Below, one piece after another: positions 43,385-51,301 of a stretch of DNA of 64,000 nt. The position numbers and the translations under genes were made by a program. Positions within the stretch are counted from its first letter, which is position 1, and every line of letters starts with the position of its first letter. This DNA comes from UBA4736 sp002404015 (GTDB lineage Bacteria > Chloroflexota > Dormibacteria > Dormibacterales > Dormibacteraceae), in contig DAIOCN010000013.1 in NCBI GenBank assembly GCA_036747295.1, positions 10,036 to 74,035 on the forward strand, in the 5' to 3' direction. The notes beneath the pieces are model-generated. The model was not told the origin of the DNA, ran no database searches, and saw only the letters and a list, made by a program, of their open reading frames with translations.

Positions 43385-44271
43385 TCAACCTGGAAGGCTT
43401 GCGACCGTGGGCTGGGCTGCCGCAGGCAGCCCTTGAAGAAGCCAGCGTTGTGATCGCCGGCATCCCCTACGACGGCTCCGCGGTCTACCGCCGGGGGGCG
43501 GCCCAGGCCCCAGCGACGCTGCGCCGGCTGAGTGCCGCGGTCCCGCCGGTGGACGAGCGGGGCCGCTTCCTAGACGACGTGACGCTGCACGATCTGGGCG
43601 ACCTCGACGCGGGCGACGACATCGAGCGCTCCTGGGAGTCGGTCGCGGGCCGCCTGGCGGCCATCCCGCCGGAAGCCTTCCTGACGGTGCTCGGCGGCGA
43701 CCACTGCTCGTTCATCCCGGTCCTGGCCGCCCAGGCCCGCCGCCATCCCGGCCTCGCCCTGCTCTGGGTGGACGCCCACCCTGACCTCTGCGACACCTCC
43801 CGGGGCGGGACCTGGACCTGCGGCTGCGCCCTTCGCCGTGCTCTCGAGTGCGCAGCCCTGCCGGCGTCTGACATCGCGCTCGTGGGTTGCCGCGACTTCG
43901 ACTGGGAGGAGGTCGGCTACATCGAGCAGAACAGCCTGGTGATGGTGTCGGCGGCGGCGGCGGCCGAGGACCCGGCCGGCACCGTCCGCCGGCTTCGCGG
44001 GCTGCTGGACGGCCGGCCGGTGCACATCTCGTTCGACATCGACGCTCTCGACCCCGCCTTCGCGCCGGGAACCGAGGTCGCGTGCGCCGGGGGGTTCTCC
44101 ACCCGGGAAGCCCTCGACCTCTTGGCGGGGGTAGCTGCGGGGAGCAGACTGGTGGGAGTGGACGTGTGTGAGGTGTCGCCGCCCCTCGACCACACTGACA
44201 TCACCAGCCTGGCCGCCCTGAAGCTGATCTTCGAGCTGTGGTCGATGAGGAGCCGGCGTGGAGACCGCTGA
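43381..44271 (+). CDS. Arginase/agmatinase-family ureohydrolase
   Basis: 296 residues. Manganese ligands in VLGGDHCSF, LLWVDAHPDLCD and SFDIDALDPAFAPGTE match the ureohydrolase family. Members split arginine, agmatine, guanidinobutyrate or related guanidines to urea. The sequence does not separate agmatinase from others. GTG start overlaps the MFS stop by 4 bp; the FAD oxidase overlaps its end by 14 bp, so an amino acid or amine catabolic operon is likely. Confidence 0.87.
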   Translation: MINLEGLRPWAGLPQAALEEASVVIAGIPYDGSAVYRRGAAQAPATLRRLSAAVPPVDERGRFLDDVTLHDLGDLDAGDDIERSWESVAGRLAAIPPEAFLTVLGGDHCSFIPVLAAQARRHPGLALLWVDAHPDLCDTSRGGTWTCGCALRRALECAALPASDIALVGCRDFDWEEVGYIEQNSLVMVSAAAAAEDPAGTVRRLRGLLDGRPVHISFDIDALDPAFAPGTEVACAGGFSTREALDLLAGVAAGSRLVGVDVCEVSPPLDHTDITSLAALKLIFELWSMRSRRGDR

Positions 44272-45400
44272 CGTCGTCATCGTCGGTGGCGGCGTGGTCG
44301 GTTGTGCCCTCGCCTACCAGCTCGCCAAGCGGAATGTCGATGTGCTGCTGCTGGAGAGGGCGGCACTCGGCTCCGGGTCCACCGGCAAGAATGCCGGCGG
44401 AGTCCGGCAGCAGTTCTCCAACGAGACCAACGTGCGTCTCCAGCGCCTTGCCGTCCGCATGCTGGAGAACTTCGAGGAGGAGGTAGGGGTCCCCGCCGAC
44501 TTCCGGCAGGTCGGCTACATCTTCGTCCTGACCCGGCCCAATGACGTGGAGGAATTCAAGCTGCTGGTCGAGATGTGGCACCAGGTGGGCCTCGAGGAGG
44601 CGCGCTGGACGACCCCCGAGGAGGCGCGGGAGCTGGTGCCGGTGCTGAACATCGATGACGTCCTGGGCTGCACCTTCTGCCCCACGGACGGCATCGCCAG
44701 CCCGGCCGACGTCACCGCCGGCTACGCGGCTGCCGCGAAGCGCCTGGGGGCGCGGATCCGGGAAGGCGTCGCCGTCACCGCCGTCGACGTGGCCGGGGCG
44801 CGGGTCACCGGGGTCAGCACCAGCGCGGGCGAGGTGGCGACCCGCGTCGTGTTCAACTGCGCCGGGCCCTGGGCGGGGGAGGTCGGCCGCCTGGCCGGGC
44901 TGGACATCCCGGTGCTGCCCTACCGGCGCCACATCTTCGTCACCGACAGCTTCCCGGAGGTACCGCGCACGACCCCGATGACCGTCGATTTCGCGACCTC
45001 CTTCTACTTCCATCCCGAAGGCGACGGCGTGCTCTTCGGCATGAGCGACCGCGAGGAGCCGTCCAGCTTCAACACCGAGGTCAACTGGGACTTCCTGGAG
45101 AAGACGGTGCAGGTCGCCGCCCACCGGGCGCCCGCGATCGAGCTGGCCGGGCTGCGGACCGCCTGGGCCGGCTTGTACGAGACCACGCCCGACAACCAGG
45201 CGATCCTGGGCCCGGTCGAGCAGCTGGGGGGCTTCTGGTGCGCCTGCGGCTTCTCGGGCCACGGCTTCATGCAGGCGCCCGCCGTCGGCCTGGTCCTGGC
45301 CGAGCAGCTGGTCGATGGACGCCCCGAGCTGGACGTCTCAGCGTTCTGCTACGAGCGCTTCGCGCGCGGGGGCCTGGTCGCCGAGCGCAACGTCATCTAG
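44258..45400 (+). CDS. FAD-dependent oxidoreductase (DAO / sarcosine oxidase-type)
   Basis: 380 residues. DVVIVGGGVVGCALAYQLAK is the FAD-binding dinucleotide motif, followed by LGSGSTGKNAGGVRQQFS, a substrate-binding PTDGIASPADVTAGYAAAAK and the C-terminal WAGLYETTPDNQAILGPVE and GFSGHGFMQAPAVGLVLAEQL. This is the pattern of glycine/sarcosine/dimethylglycine oxidase beta chains. It oxidises an amine or amino acid. GTG start, co-transcribed with the ureohydrolase and MFS transporter. Confidence 0.85.
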   Translation: METADVVIVGGGVVGCALAYQLAKRNVDVLLLERAALGSGSTGKNAGGVRQQFSNETNVRLQRLAVRMLENFEEEVGVPADFRQVGYIFVLTRPNDVEEFKLLVEMWHQVGLEEARWTTPEEARELVPVLNIDDVLGCTFCPTDGIASPADVTAGYAAAAKRLGARIREGVAVTAVDVAGARVTGVSTSAGEVATRVVFNCAGPWAGEVGRLAGLDIPVLPYRRHIFVTDSFPEVPRTTPMTVDFATSFYFHPEGDGVLFGMSDREEPSSFNTEVNWDFLEKTVQVAAHRAPAIELAGLRTAWAGLYETTPDNQAILGPVEQLGGFWCACGFSGHGFMQAPAVGLVLAEQLVDGRPELDVSAFCYERFARGGLVAERNVI

Positions 45401-45632
45401 GCCCGGGGGGCCCGCCCAGCGCTGTCAGGCCGAGGATGGCCAGCCCAAACACGATCATGAGCCCGGCGCAGCCCAGCTGGAAGATGGTGTAGAGCGGTCC
45501 TCCGGCCGCGGCGTAGGTGGCTTCCATGTCGGCTCGGCTGGCCCGCCGCCGGAGGGCGCCTGCCACGAGCGTTATACCCAACACCAGCGCCAGCCCACCC
45601 AGAGCGAGGCCACCGAGCAGATGCTTATCCAT
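45393..45632 (-). CDS. Small two-TM membrane protein
   Basis: 79 residues starting at ATG 45632: HLLGGLALGGLALVLGITLV is a transmembrane helix, RRRASRAD a cytosolic loop and LYTIFQLGCAGLMIVFGLAIL a second helix. The longer reading upstream is basic and unlikely. No known family. It overlaps the FAD-oxidase stop by 8 bp. Confidence 0.5.
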   Translation of the reverse strand: MDKHLLGGLALGGLALVLGITLVAGALRRRASRADMEATYAAAGGPLYTIFQLGCAGLMIVFGLAILGLTALGGPPGPR

Positions 45633-45748
45633 TCGAGTCGTCTTCCCGCCCAAGTATGCTGGCGGCCGCCGCCGGCGTTCGAGCCGAGCGCGCATCCGGA
45701 CTCTCGCCATTCCATCCCCGGCAGACGCCGGACTAGGATTGACCGGCT

Positions 45749-46693
45749 GTGGGACTGAAAGTGCTCCTGCTGGGCGGGACCGGCTTCCTGGGAGCCGAGG
45801 TCGGCCGCCGCTTGGTCGAGGCCGGCCACCAGGTCCGGGTGCTCGTAAGGGACGAGTCGAAGGGCGCCGCCTATTACGGCCGGGCCAACGTCCAGGTCGG
45901 CGACGCCCTGGAGCCGATCACCCTTCTGCGGGCCTGCGCGGGCGCCGACCTCGCGATCAGCCTGGTTGGGGTCCGCCGCAACCGACCCCAGTCGCTGCTC
46001 GAGGTCAACATCGACGGGCCCCGGCTGCTCGCCGATGCGGCTCGGCAGGCGGGCATGAAGGGGATCATCTTCGTGAGCGTCGTGGGCGCCCGCCTCGACA
46101 GCCAGTTCCGCTATCTGAGCTCGCGCTGGATGGGCGAGGAGGAGCTCCGCAAGTCGGGCGTGCCGACCGCGATCCTGCGCTTCAGCTTGATCCTGGGCGA
46201 GGGGGGCGGCCTCCTCAGGGATTTCGAGCGGACCATCGGCTTCCCCTCGCCCGGCCTGATTGTGGCCGGCCATGGTGAGGCCAAGTACCAGCCGATCGTG
46301 CGGGACGACGCCGCCCGCTGCGTGGTCGAGACGATCAACCACCCCGAGCTGGTCGGCCAGGCCCTCGACATCGGGGGCCCCGAGGTCGTCACTTACGATC
46401 AGCTCTTCAGCGCCTACTGCCGGGCCCGGGGGGTGACGAAGGGTCCGATCCACCTTCCGGTCGGCCTGCTGGCCCCCGGCGCCGCCGTCATGGAGCTCGT
46501 GATGAGGGACCCGGTGGTTGTGCCCGACGAGCTGCGCACGATCCAGCTCGACAGCCTGGCCGGCCGCTTCGACGTCGTCCAGTCGGCGTTCGGTTTCTCG
46601 CCTGAGGCGCCGATGGCCTGGATCCGGGAGAACGTGAAGCCGCCCCCACCCAAGCCCGCCAAGGTCCCAGAGCCCGCCGCCCGAGCTCGCTGA
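45749..46693 (+). CDS. NAD(P)-binding NDUFA9/NmrA-like protein
   Basis: 314 residues. LKVLLLGGTGFLGAEVGRRLVEAGHQVRVLVRD is the Rossmann entry. Then NIDGPRLLADAARQAG, FVSVVGARLDSQFRYLSSRWMGEEEL and PIVRDDAARCVVETI show an atypical SDR of the NDUFA9 or NmrA kind without a clear YxxxK. Such proteins bind NAD(P)H and often act as chaperones or redox sensors. The C-terminus is Pro-rich. GTG start with TAGGAT nine bases upstream. Confidence 0.72.
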   Translation: MGLKVLLLGGTGFLGAEVGRRLVEAGHQVRVLVRDESKGAAYYGRANVQVGDALEPITLLRACAGADLAISLVGVRRNRPQSLLEVNIDGPRLLADAARQAGMKGIIFVSVVGARLDSQFRYLSSRWMGEEELRKSGVPTAILRFSLILGEGGGLLRDFERTIGFPSPGLIVAGHGEAKYQPIVRDDAARCVVETINHPELVGQALDIGGPEVVTYDQLFSAYCRARGVTKGPIHLPVGLLAPGAAVMELVMRDPVVVPDELRTIQLDSLAGRFDVVQSAFGFSPEAPMAWIRENVKPPPPKPAKVPEPAARAR

Positions 46694-46695
46694 GT

Positions 46696-47280
46696 GTGCT
46701 GCTCGCGAATCTCCGGAGCGGGACACTAACCATCAACATCCGCGCCTTCGTCGCCCTCTGGCTGCCTCCTGAGCACCGCCAGAGGCTGAGCGACTACCTG
46801 GCCGAGTGCGCCGCCGCGGCGCCGGATTTCCGCTGGGTGCGTCCCGACGGCCTGCACGTCACGCTTCGCTTCCTCGGCGGCCTCGAGGAGGGACCGCTGG
46901 CCGCGGTGCGGTCGGGCCTGGCGGGTGTCCACGACAGCCCCTTCGAGGTCGAGCTGGGAGACCTTGGGGACTTCGGGGGCAGGCGGGCGGCCCGGGTGGT
47001 CTGGTCGGGCCTTCGGCTGGGAGGCGAGGAGGCGGCCCGGCTGGCGACCGCGGTCGAGGCGGCCTGCCGGTCTGCGGGCCTTGACCCCGAGGCGCGCGCC
47101 TTCCGGCCGCACGTCACCCTGGCCCGGGCCCGTTCCCGCTCGGGAGCCCCCGCGCCGACGCTACCTGAGCCGCCCCAGCTGGGACCCTGGACCGCCCGGG
47201 AGATGACCCTGTTCGAAAGCCGGCTCGGCGGCGGACCCGCCGTCTACGAGCCGATCCAGACCTATCCCTTAAAGGACTGA
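46696..47280 (+). CDS. thpR: RNA 2',3'-cyclic phosphodiesterase (ThpR/LigT family)
   Basis: 194 residues. Two HxTx motifs, LHVTLRFLG near residue 54 and PHVTLARA near residue 138, define the 2H phosphoesterase fold; FVALWLPPEHRQRL opens it. It opens 2',3'-cyclic phosphates on RNA. GTG start three bases after the previous stop; the first 14 residues may not belong, since the family normally begins near FVALWLP. The 3' end overlaps a convergent gene by 12 bp. Confidence 0.83.
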   Translation: MLLANLRSGTLTINIRAFVALWLPPEHRQRLSDYLAECAAAAPDFRWVRPDGLHVTLRFLGGLEEGPLAAVRSGLAGVHDSPFEVELGDLGDFGGRRAARVVWSGLRLGGEEAARLATAVEAACRSAGLDPEARAFRPHVTLARARSRSGAPAPTLPEPPQLGPWTAREMTLFESRLGGGPAVYEPIQTYPLKD

Positions 47281-47673
47281 GGCCAGTCCCGCCTCGGCGC
47301 ACTCCTTGTCCTGGGCGGGGGCGCCGCCGCTCACGCCCACCGCGCCCTGAACCCGGCCGTCGCGCTTGACCAGCACCGAGCCCAAGCCGGGGATAAGAGG
47401 TAAACGGACCATCTGGTCGACCTGCTCGAAGAAGGCCTGGCGCTCCTTGTGGAGGGTCGCCAGGGAGTCGCCGTCGCGGTGCCAGACCGCGGCCCCGACC
47501 GCCTTGGACTCCGCGATCTGGGGGGCCAGCGGGGGCGCCCCGTCCATCCTGGCCAGGGCCTGCAGGTGGCCGCCCTCATCGACGACGGCGATGGCGACGG
47601 TGATGCCGAGCTTGCGGGCGTGGGCCTGGGCCCCGGCGACCACTGCCTGGGCTTGCTCCAGCGTCAGGGGCAT
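47269..47673 (-). CDS. GlcG/HbpS family heme-binding-like protein
   Basis: 134 residues. LTLEQAQAVVAGAQAHARKLG, ITVAIAVVDEGGHLQALARMDGAPP, ESKAVGAA and GAVGVSGGAPAQDKECAEAGL follow the GlcG/HbpS fold. HbpS binds heme and can act with a two-component system in actinobacteria, but GlcG is linked to glycolate use. No partner gene is here. ATG start. The end overlaps thpR. Confidence 0.75.
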   Translation of the reverse strand: MPLTLEQAQAVVAGAQAHARKLGITVAIAVVDEGGHLQALARMDGAPPLAPQIAESKAVGAAVWHRDGDSLATLHKERQAFFEQVDQMVRLPLIPGLGSVLVKRDGRVQGAVGVSGGAPAQDKECAEAGLASVL

Positions 47674-47704
47674 GCCAGGAGTGTACGGGCTAACCTTTTG
47701 CGGG

Positions 47705-48469
47705 ATGAACCTAGAGGGGTCGGTGGCGATCGTGACCGGCGGGGGCACCGGCATCGGCCGCGCGGTCTCGGAAGCCCTGGCGCGAGCGGGGGCCGGCGCC
47801 GTGGTCGTCAACTACTCGCGCTCCGCGGATGACGCGGAGGAGACGGTTGCTGAGCTGGTGCGGCTTGGCAGCCAGGGCCACGCTCATCGCGCCAGCGTCG
47901 CCCGCGAGGAGGAGGTCAGGTCGATGGTGGCCGAGACGGTCGAGCGCTACGGGCGCCTCGACGTTCTGGTCAACAACGCGGGCATCACCCGCTTCATCGA
48001 CCACAAGGACCTGGACGCCCTGACTGAAGAGGTCTGGGATGACATCCTGGACGTGAACCTGAAGGGCACCTTCTACTGCTGCCGCGCCGCCGCCCCGGAG
48101 CTGCGAAGTCGGCGGGGAGCGATCGTGAACGTGGCTTCCATGGCCGGCTTTCGAGCGACCGGCTCCTCGATCGCCTACGGCGTCTCCAAGGCGGCGATCC
48201 TCCAGCTGACCCGGAACCTGGCGGTCGCGCTGGCGCCGGAGGTGCGGGTGAACGCGGTGGCGCCGGGCCTGGTCGCGACGCGCTGGTTCCGGCAGGCCGT
48301 GGGCGAGGACCTGGCCGCGCAGGGGGAGAAGATGATGAGCGCGGCGACGCCCCTCGCGGCCGTGGCCAGCCCCGAGGACTGCGCGCAGGCCGTGATGGGG
48401 TTCCTGCACAACGACTTCGTCACGGGGGAGTCCCTGATCGTGGACGGAGGCAAGCACATCACGTATTGA
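47705..48469 (+). CDS. SDR-family oxidoreductase (FabG-like)
   Basis: 254 residues. VTGGGTGIGRAV, DVLVNNAGITRF, VNVASMAGFRAT, AYGVSK (Tyr, Lys) and VNAVAPGLVATRWF are all present, with a C-terminal FVTGESLIVDGGKHI. It is a classical NAD(P)-dependent SDR, probably acting on a ketone or alcohol; FabG cannot be proved. ATG start with TAACCT eight bases upstream. A strong hairpin follows its stop. Confidence 0.85.
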   Translation: MNLEGSVAIVTGGGTGIGRAVSEALARAGAGAVVVNYSRSADDAEETVAELVRLGSQGHAHRASVAREEEVRSMVAETVERYGRLDVLVNNAGITRFIDHKDLDALTEEVWDDILDVNLKGTFYCCRAAAPELRSRRGAIVNVASMAGFRATGSSIAYGVSKAAILQLTRNLAVALAPEVRVNAVAPGLVATRWFRQAVGEDLAAQGEKMMSAATPLAAVASPEDCAQAVMGFLHNDFVTGESLIVDGGKHITY

Positions 48470-48474
48470 GGTCG

Positions 48475-48501
48475 CCCCAAGAGATCTGCGATCTCTCGGG
48501 G
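48475..48501 (+). terminator. Strong hairpin after the SDR gene
   Basis: CCCCAAGAGATC-TGC-GATCTCTCGGGG, a 12-bp stem with one mismatch and a 3-base loop, six bases past the stop. No T-tract. Likely an RNA end or stability element. Confidence 0.6.
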
Positions 48502-48522
48502 ACCCCGACTGCGGCTACCCGC

Positions 48523-48670
48523 CGTTGCTTGGCGGCGAAAGGATTTTCGGGCCGCCGCCCGCTCCGCGCTTTCGGGTACCCTTGGGTACGGCCCCGAGGG
48601 ATACGTTCAACGGAGCCGGAACCAGCCGCAAGGCGGGTACCGGAGCCGGAGAGGCGGTCCGTCGGGGTCA
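48523..48670 (+). repeat. X-type repeat, copy 1
   Basis: CGTTG-C-TTGGCGGCGAAAG, then a G/C-rich segment with TTTTCGGG, CGGCCCCGAGGGA, GGAGCCGGA and CGTCGGGGTCA. The same modules occur in the same order and orientation at 48950-49103. The two X copies flank the tandem pair of hairpin repeats. This is part of the 730-bp non-coding gap 48470-49199. Confidence 0.65.
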
Positions 48671-48680
48671 AAAACATTCT

Positions 48681-48806
48681 GGGGAAGAACCTGCGGTTCC
48701 TCCCCAGGGCCCCACCTCCCTCGGAGGACTTATCGCGCTTTTCGCGATTCGATTTCGGGACTCAAACAGGCTGGCGGAGCCAGCCCTAACGGCGCCACTT
48801 ATGCTT
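48681..48806 (+). repeat. Dispersed hairpin-flanked intergenic repeat, copy C
   Basis: GGGGAAGAACCTGCGGTTCC opens it, then CACCTCCC, ATTCGATTTCGGGACTCAAA, the hairpin GGCTGGC-GGA-GCCAGCC and CCTAACGGCGCCA. The next copy follows 138 bp later in the same orientation. Confidence 0.8.
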
Positions 48807-48818
48807 CAAAAAGTATGT

Positions 48819-48943
48819 GGGGAAGAACCTGCGGTTCCTCCCCACGACCCTACCTCCCCTCAGGACTTACGCGTCTCTTCGCGGTTCGATTTCGGGACTC
48901 AAACGGGCTGGCGGAGCCAGCCCTAACGGCCCCATTTCTGCTT
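48819..48943 (+). repeat. Dispersed hairpin-flanked intergenic repeat, copy D
   Basis: Nearly the same as copy C, with ACCCTACCTCCC and GGCTGGC-GGA-GCCAGCC. It starts 138 bp after C, so the two form a tandem pair inside the convergent gap. Confidence 0.8.
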
Positions 48944-48949
48944 ACTTAA

Positions 48950-49103
48950 CGTTGGTTGGCGGCGAAAGTCTTTTTGGGGTTGCGGCCGCGCGGATCCCGA
49001 TTTAACGTGGGCCACGGCCCCGAGGGACACGCGTGAGGGAGCCGGACGCTGGTCGTGTGACCAGCGCTGGTTCCGGATCGGCGATTCGTCAGGGTCATGG
49101 TGT
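48950..49103 (+). repeat. X-type repeat, copy 2
   Basis: CGTTG-G-TTGGCGGCGAAAG, TTTTTGGGG, ACGGCCCCGAGGGA, GGAGCCGGA and CGTCAGGGTCA, matching copy 1 module by module but more diverged in the middle. It ends at the DnaA-box-like cluster. Confidence 0.65.
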
Positions 49104-49131
49104 TTTCCACAGTTTCCACAGGCTACGCACA
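49103..49131 (+). other. DnaA-box-like cluster
   Basis: TTTTCCACA (49103-49111) fits the DnaA consensus TTWTNCACA. GTTTCCACA (49112-49120) is one base off, and CTACGCACA (49123-49131) is a weak third site. All have the same orientation. No dnaA, dnaN or rpmH is near, so this is not a standard oriC by context. The rest of the gap to 49199 holds no gene. Confidence 0.4.
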
Positions 49132-49199
49132 GTCGCCAGGCGTGACGGCCAGCTCCGTCAAGTGACTGACAAGTGAGATTCCTGGGTCGCTCCCAGGCC

Positions 49200-49820
49200 T
49201 CAGAAGCGCTTGCCGCGGACCTTGTCGATAGAGAACTTGGCCGTGTCCGCGATCAGCATCACCGCCATCACGCCGGCCTCCAGAGGGTCGCTCACCACGA
49301 CGTCGACGGCGTCCACCAGCGAGCCGGCCATGCTCGTGCAGAGGACGATGATCCCAGCCTCCCTGATCTCCCGTGCGGCCACTGTGATGTCGCCGCCCAT
49401 CAGCGCCCCGGCCAGCACCAGCACACGGGCCCGGTGCAGGCGGCTGACGGCGCGGACCGCCGCGGCCAGCTGCTCCTCGCCGACCAGGGCGATGGTGTCG
49501 ACGGAGATGCGTTCGCCGCGGATGTTGTGCCGGTCGGCCTCGGAGATGGCGCCCTGGGCGACCATGCCCACCTGCGCGCCGCCGCCGATCACGATCACGC
49601 GCTTGCCGAAGATCTGCTGGAAGGAGGGAACGCGCAGGACCGACGTGACCGGGTCCAGCGCCTCCAGCTCCGCCACCAGCGCGTCGGCGTCAGGCGCGCC
49701 CTCCAGCTCGAGCTGGGTCTCGCCGACCCCGCTGGTCGCCACGTAGGAGATGTTGGCCCCGTGGCGGTAGATCACCTCTGACAGCCGGTACAGAACGCCC
49801 GGCTCGTCGCGGCTGATCAC
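49200..49820 (-). CDS. ACT-domain protein (DUF5612-like) at the end of the 2-oxoacid dehydrogenase operon
   Basis: 206 residues as given. The N-terminal ISRDEPGVLYRLSEVIYRHGANISYVAT is an ACT-type ligand-binding domain; the ACT strand actually begins upstream (PFALLVIS), where no ATG, GTG or TTG exists, so a CTG (49823 or 49826) or coupled initiation is possible. The rest has GKRVIVIGGGAQVG and RVLVLAGALMGGD, with the look of a NAD- or nucleotide-binding regulatory module. It may sense an amino acid and regulate the adjacent enzymes. It follows the E2 gene by 22 bp. Confidence 0.6.
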   Translation of the reverse strand: MISRDEPGVLYRLSEVIYRHGANISYVATSGVGETQLELEGAPDADALVAELEALDPVTSVLRVPSFQQIFGKRVIVIGGGAQVGMVAQGAISEADRHNIRGERISVDTIALVGEEQLAAAVRAVSRLHRARVLVLAGALMGGDITVAAREIREAGIIVLCTSMAGSLVDAVDVVVSDPLEAGVMAVMLIADTAKFSIDKVRGKRF

Positions 49821-49842
49821 CAGCAGGGCAAATGGGCCGCCG

Positions 49843-51258
49843 CTAATAGATCGGGGTCTCCGCGACGATCGCCTCCAGCCCTTTCCGGCAGCTGGTCAGG
49901 TATCGGGCCGCCGAGAGCCCGTCCAGGACCCGGTGGTCGAAGCTGAAGCAGAGGTACATCATCGGCTTGATCCCCACCATGCCCTGGACCGCCATGGGCC
50001 GCTCCACGATTGCCTCCATCGTCAGGATGCCGGCCTGCCCGGGGTTGATCACGGAGTAGCTGAAGAGGGTGCCGAAGGTGCCCGAGTTGTTGACGGTGAA
50101 GGTGCCGCCCTGGAGGTCGTCGGCCTTCAGCTGCTTGGCCCGAGCTCGCGTCGCCAGGTCGTTGACGGCGCGCGCGAGCCCGGCCATCGACAGCCCGTCG
50201 GCGCGCTGGATAACCGGCACGAGGAGCGTGTCCTCGAAGCCCACCGAGACGCCGAGGTTGATGTCGCGATGGATGATGATCTCGGTCTCGTTGAAGGTCG
50301 CGTTGACCTCTGGGTGCTCGCGCAGAGAGGCGATCGCGGCCCCGATCACGTAGGGCAGGTAGGTCAGCGAGAAGCCCTCCTGCTGCTGGAACTTCCCCTT
50401 GTTCGTGGCCCGGTTGGCCACCACGCCGCTCATGTCGACCTCCTGGGTCTGCCAGGCGTGGGGGATCGTGGTCTTCGAGCGGACCATGTTCTCCGCGATC
50501 AGCTTGCGGATCCGCGTGAGAGGGACCGTCTCATCGCCTGCCCCCGGCTGCGCGGCGGGTTGGGCGGCGGCCGGGCCCGCCGGCGTGGCCGCCGCGGCGG
50601 CCGGCTGCGCCTCGGCCGGCCGGGCGCCGCGAGACTCCACGAACTGGCGCACGTCCTTCTTGGTGACGCGCCCGCCGAGACCCGTGCCCTTCACCTGGGA
50701 GAGGTCGACCTTCTCCTCCTCCGCCAGCAGGATCACGCCCGGCGAGTAGCGGTGCTCGCCGCCCTCCTGCTCCGGGGGGCGGGGCGGGCTCGGCGGCTCC
50801 TCCGTCGCCGGCGCGGCCGGTGCCGGCTGCGGCTCCGCGTCGGCCTTCTCCGCCTGCTCCTCGGAGGGCATCGCGTCTCCGGCGCCCGCCGGCGCTTCGA
50901 CCGGCTTGGCTTCCTCGGCTTCGGCTTCCTCCGGCTTGGCTTCGTCTGCCTTGGCCTCCTCGGCTTTGGCTTCCTCCGGCTTGGCCTCCTCGGCCTTGGC
51001 GGGCGCGGCGCCGTCGCCATCGACCTCCACCACCGCGATCTCGGCGCCCGCCTGGACCGTCTCGCCCTCCTTGGCGATGATCTCTTTCAAGACGCCCGTG
51101 ACCGGGGCCGGGACCTCGGCGCTCACCTTGTCGGTGTCCACTTCCAGCATCGGCTCGAACTCGACCACCTTGTCGCCCGGCTTGACCAGCCACTTGGAGA
51201 TCGTTCCCTCGTGGACGGACTCGCCCAACTGCGGCATCGTGACGCGCGTCTCAGCCAT
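49843..51258 (-). CDS. Dihydrolipoamide acyltransferase (E2) of a 2-oxoacid dehydrogenase complex
   Basis: 471 residues. A lipoyl domain (residues 1-77) carries the lipoylated Lys in EVDTDKVSAEV. A linker of repeated Ala-Glu-Ala-Lys-Pro-like units (85-125) then leads to a peripheral-subunit-binding domain (YSPGVILLAEEEKVDLSQVKGTG). The catalytic domain ends with FSFDHRVLDGLSA (His, Asp). E2 passes acyl groups from E1 to CoA. The fused E1 suggests a branched-chain or pyruvate substrate. ATG start. Confidence 0.9.
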   Translation of the reverse strand: MAETRVTMPQLGESVHEGTISKWLVKPGDKVVEFEPMLEVDTDKVSAEVPAPVTGVLKEIIAKEGETVQAGAEIAVVEVDGDGAAPAKAEEAKPEEAKAEEAKADEAKPEEAEAEEAKPVEAPAGAGDAMPSEEQAEKADAEPQPAPAAPATEEPPSPPRPPEQEGGEHRYSPGVILLAEEEKVDLSQVKGTGLGGRVTKKDVRQFVESRGARPAEAQPAAAAATPAGPAAAQPAAQPGAGDETVPLTRIRKLIAENMVRSKTTIPHAWQTQEVDMSGVVANRATNKGKFQQQEGFSLTYLPYVIGAAIASLREHPEVNATFNETEIIIHRDINLGVSVGFEDTLLVPVIQRADGLSMAGLARAVNDLATRARAKQLKADDLQGGTFTVNNSGTFGTLFSYSVINPGQAGILTMEAIVERPMAVQGMVGIKPMMYLCFSFDHRVLDGLSAARYLTSCRKGLEAIVAETPIY

Positions 51259-51301
51259 CAGTCGGGGTCCCCGGAAAATCGCCAGAGCTTTTGGGTTGAC
51301 A

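Noticed and set aside
49103..49131. oriC
   Set aside because: Boxes are few and no dnaA, dnaN, rpmH or gidA is nearby; a standard origin is not supported.
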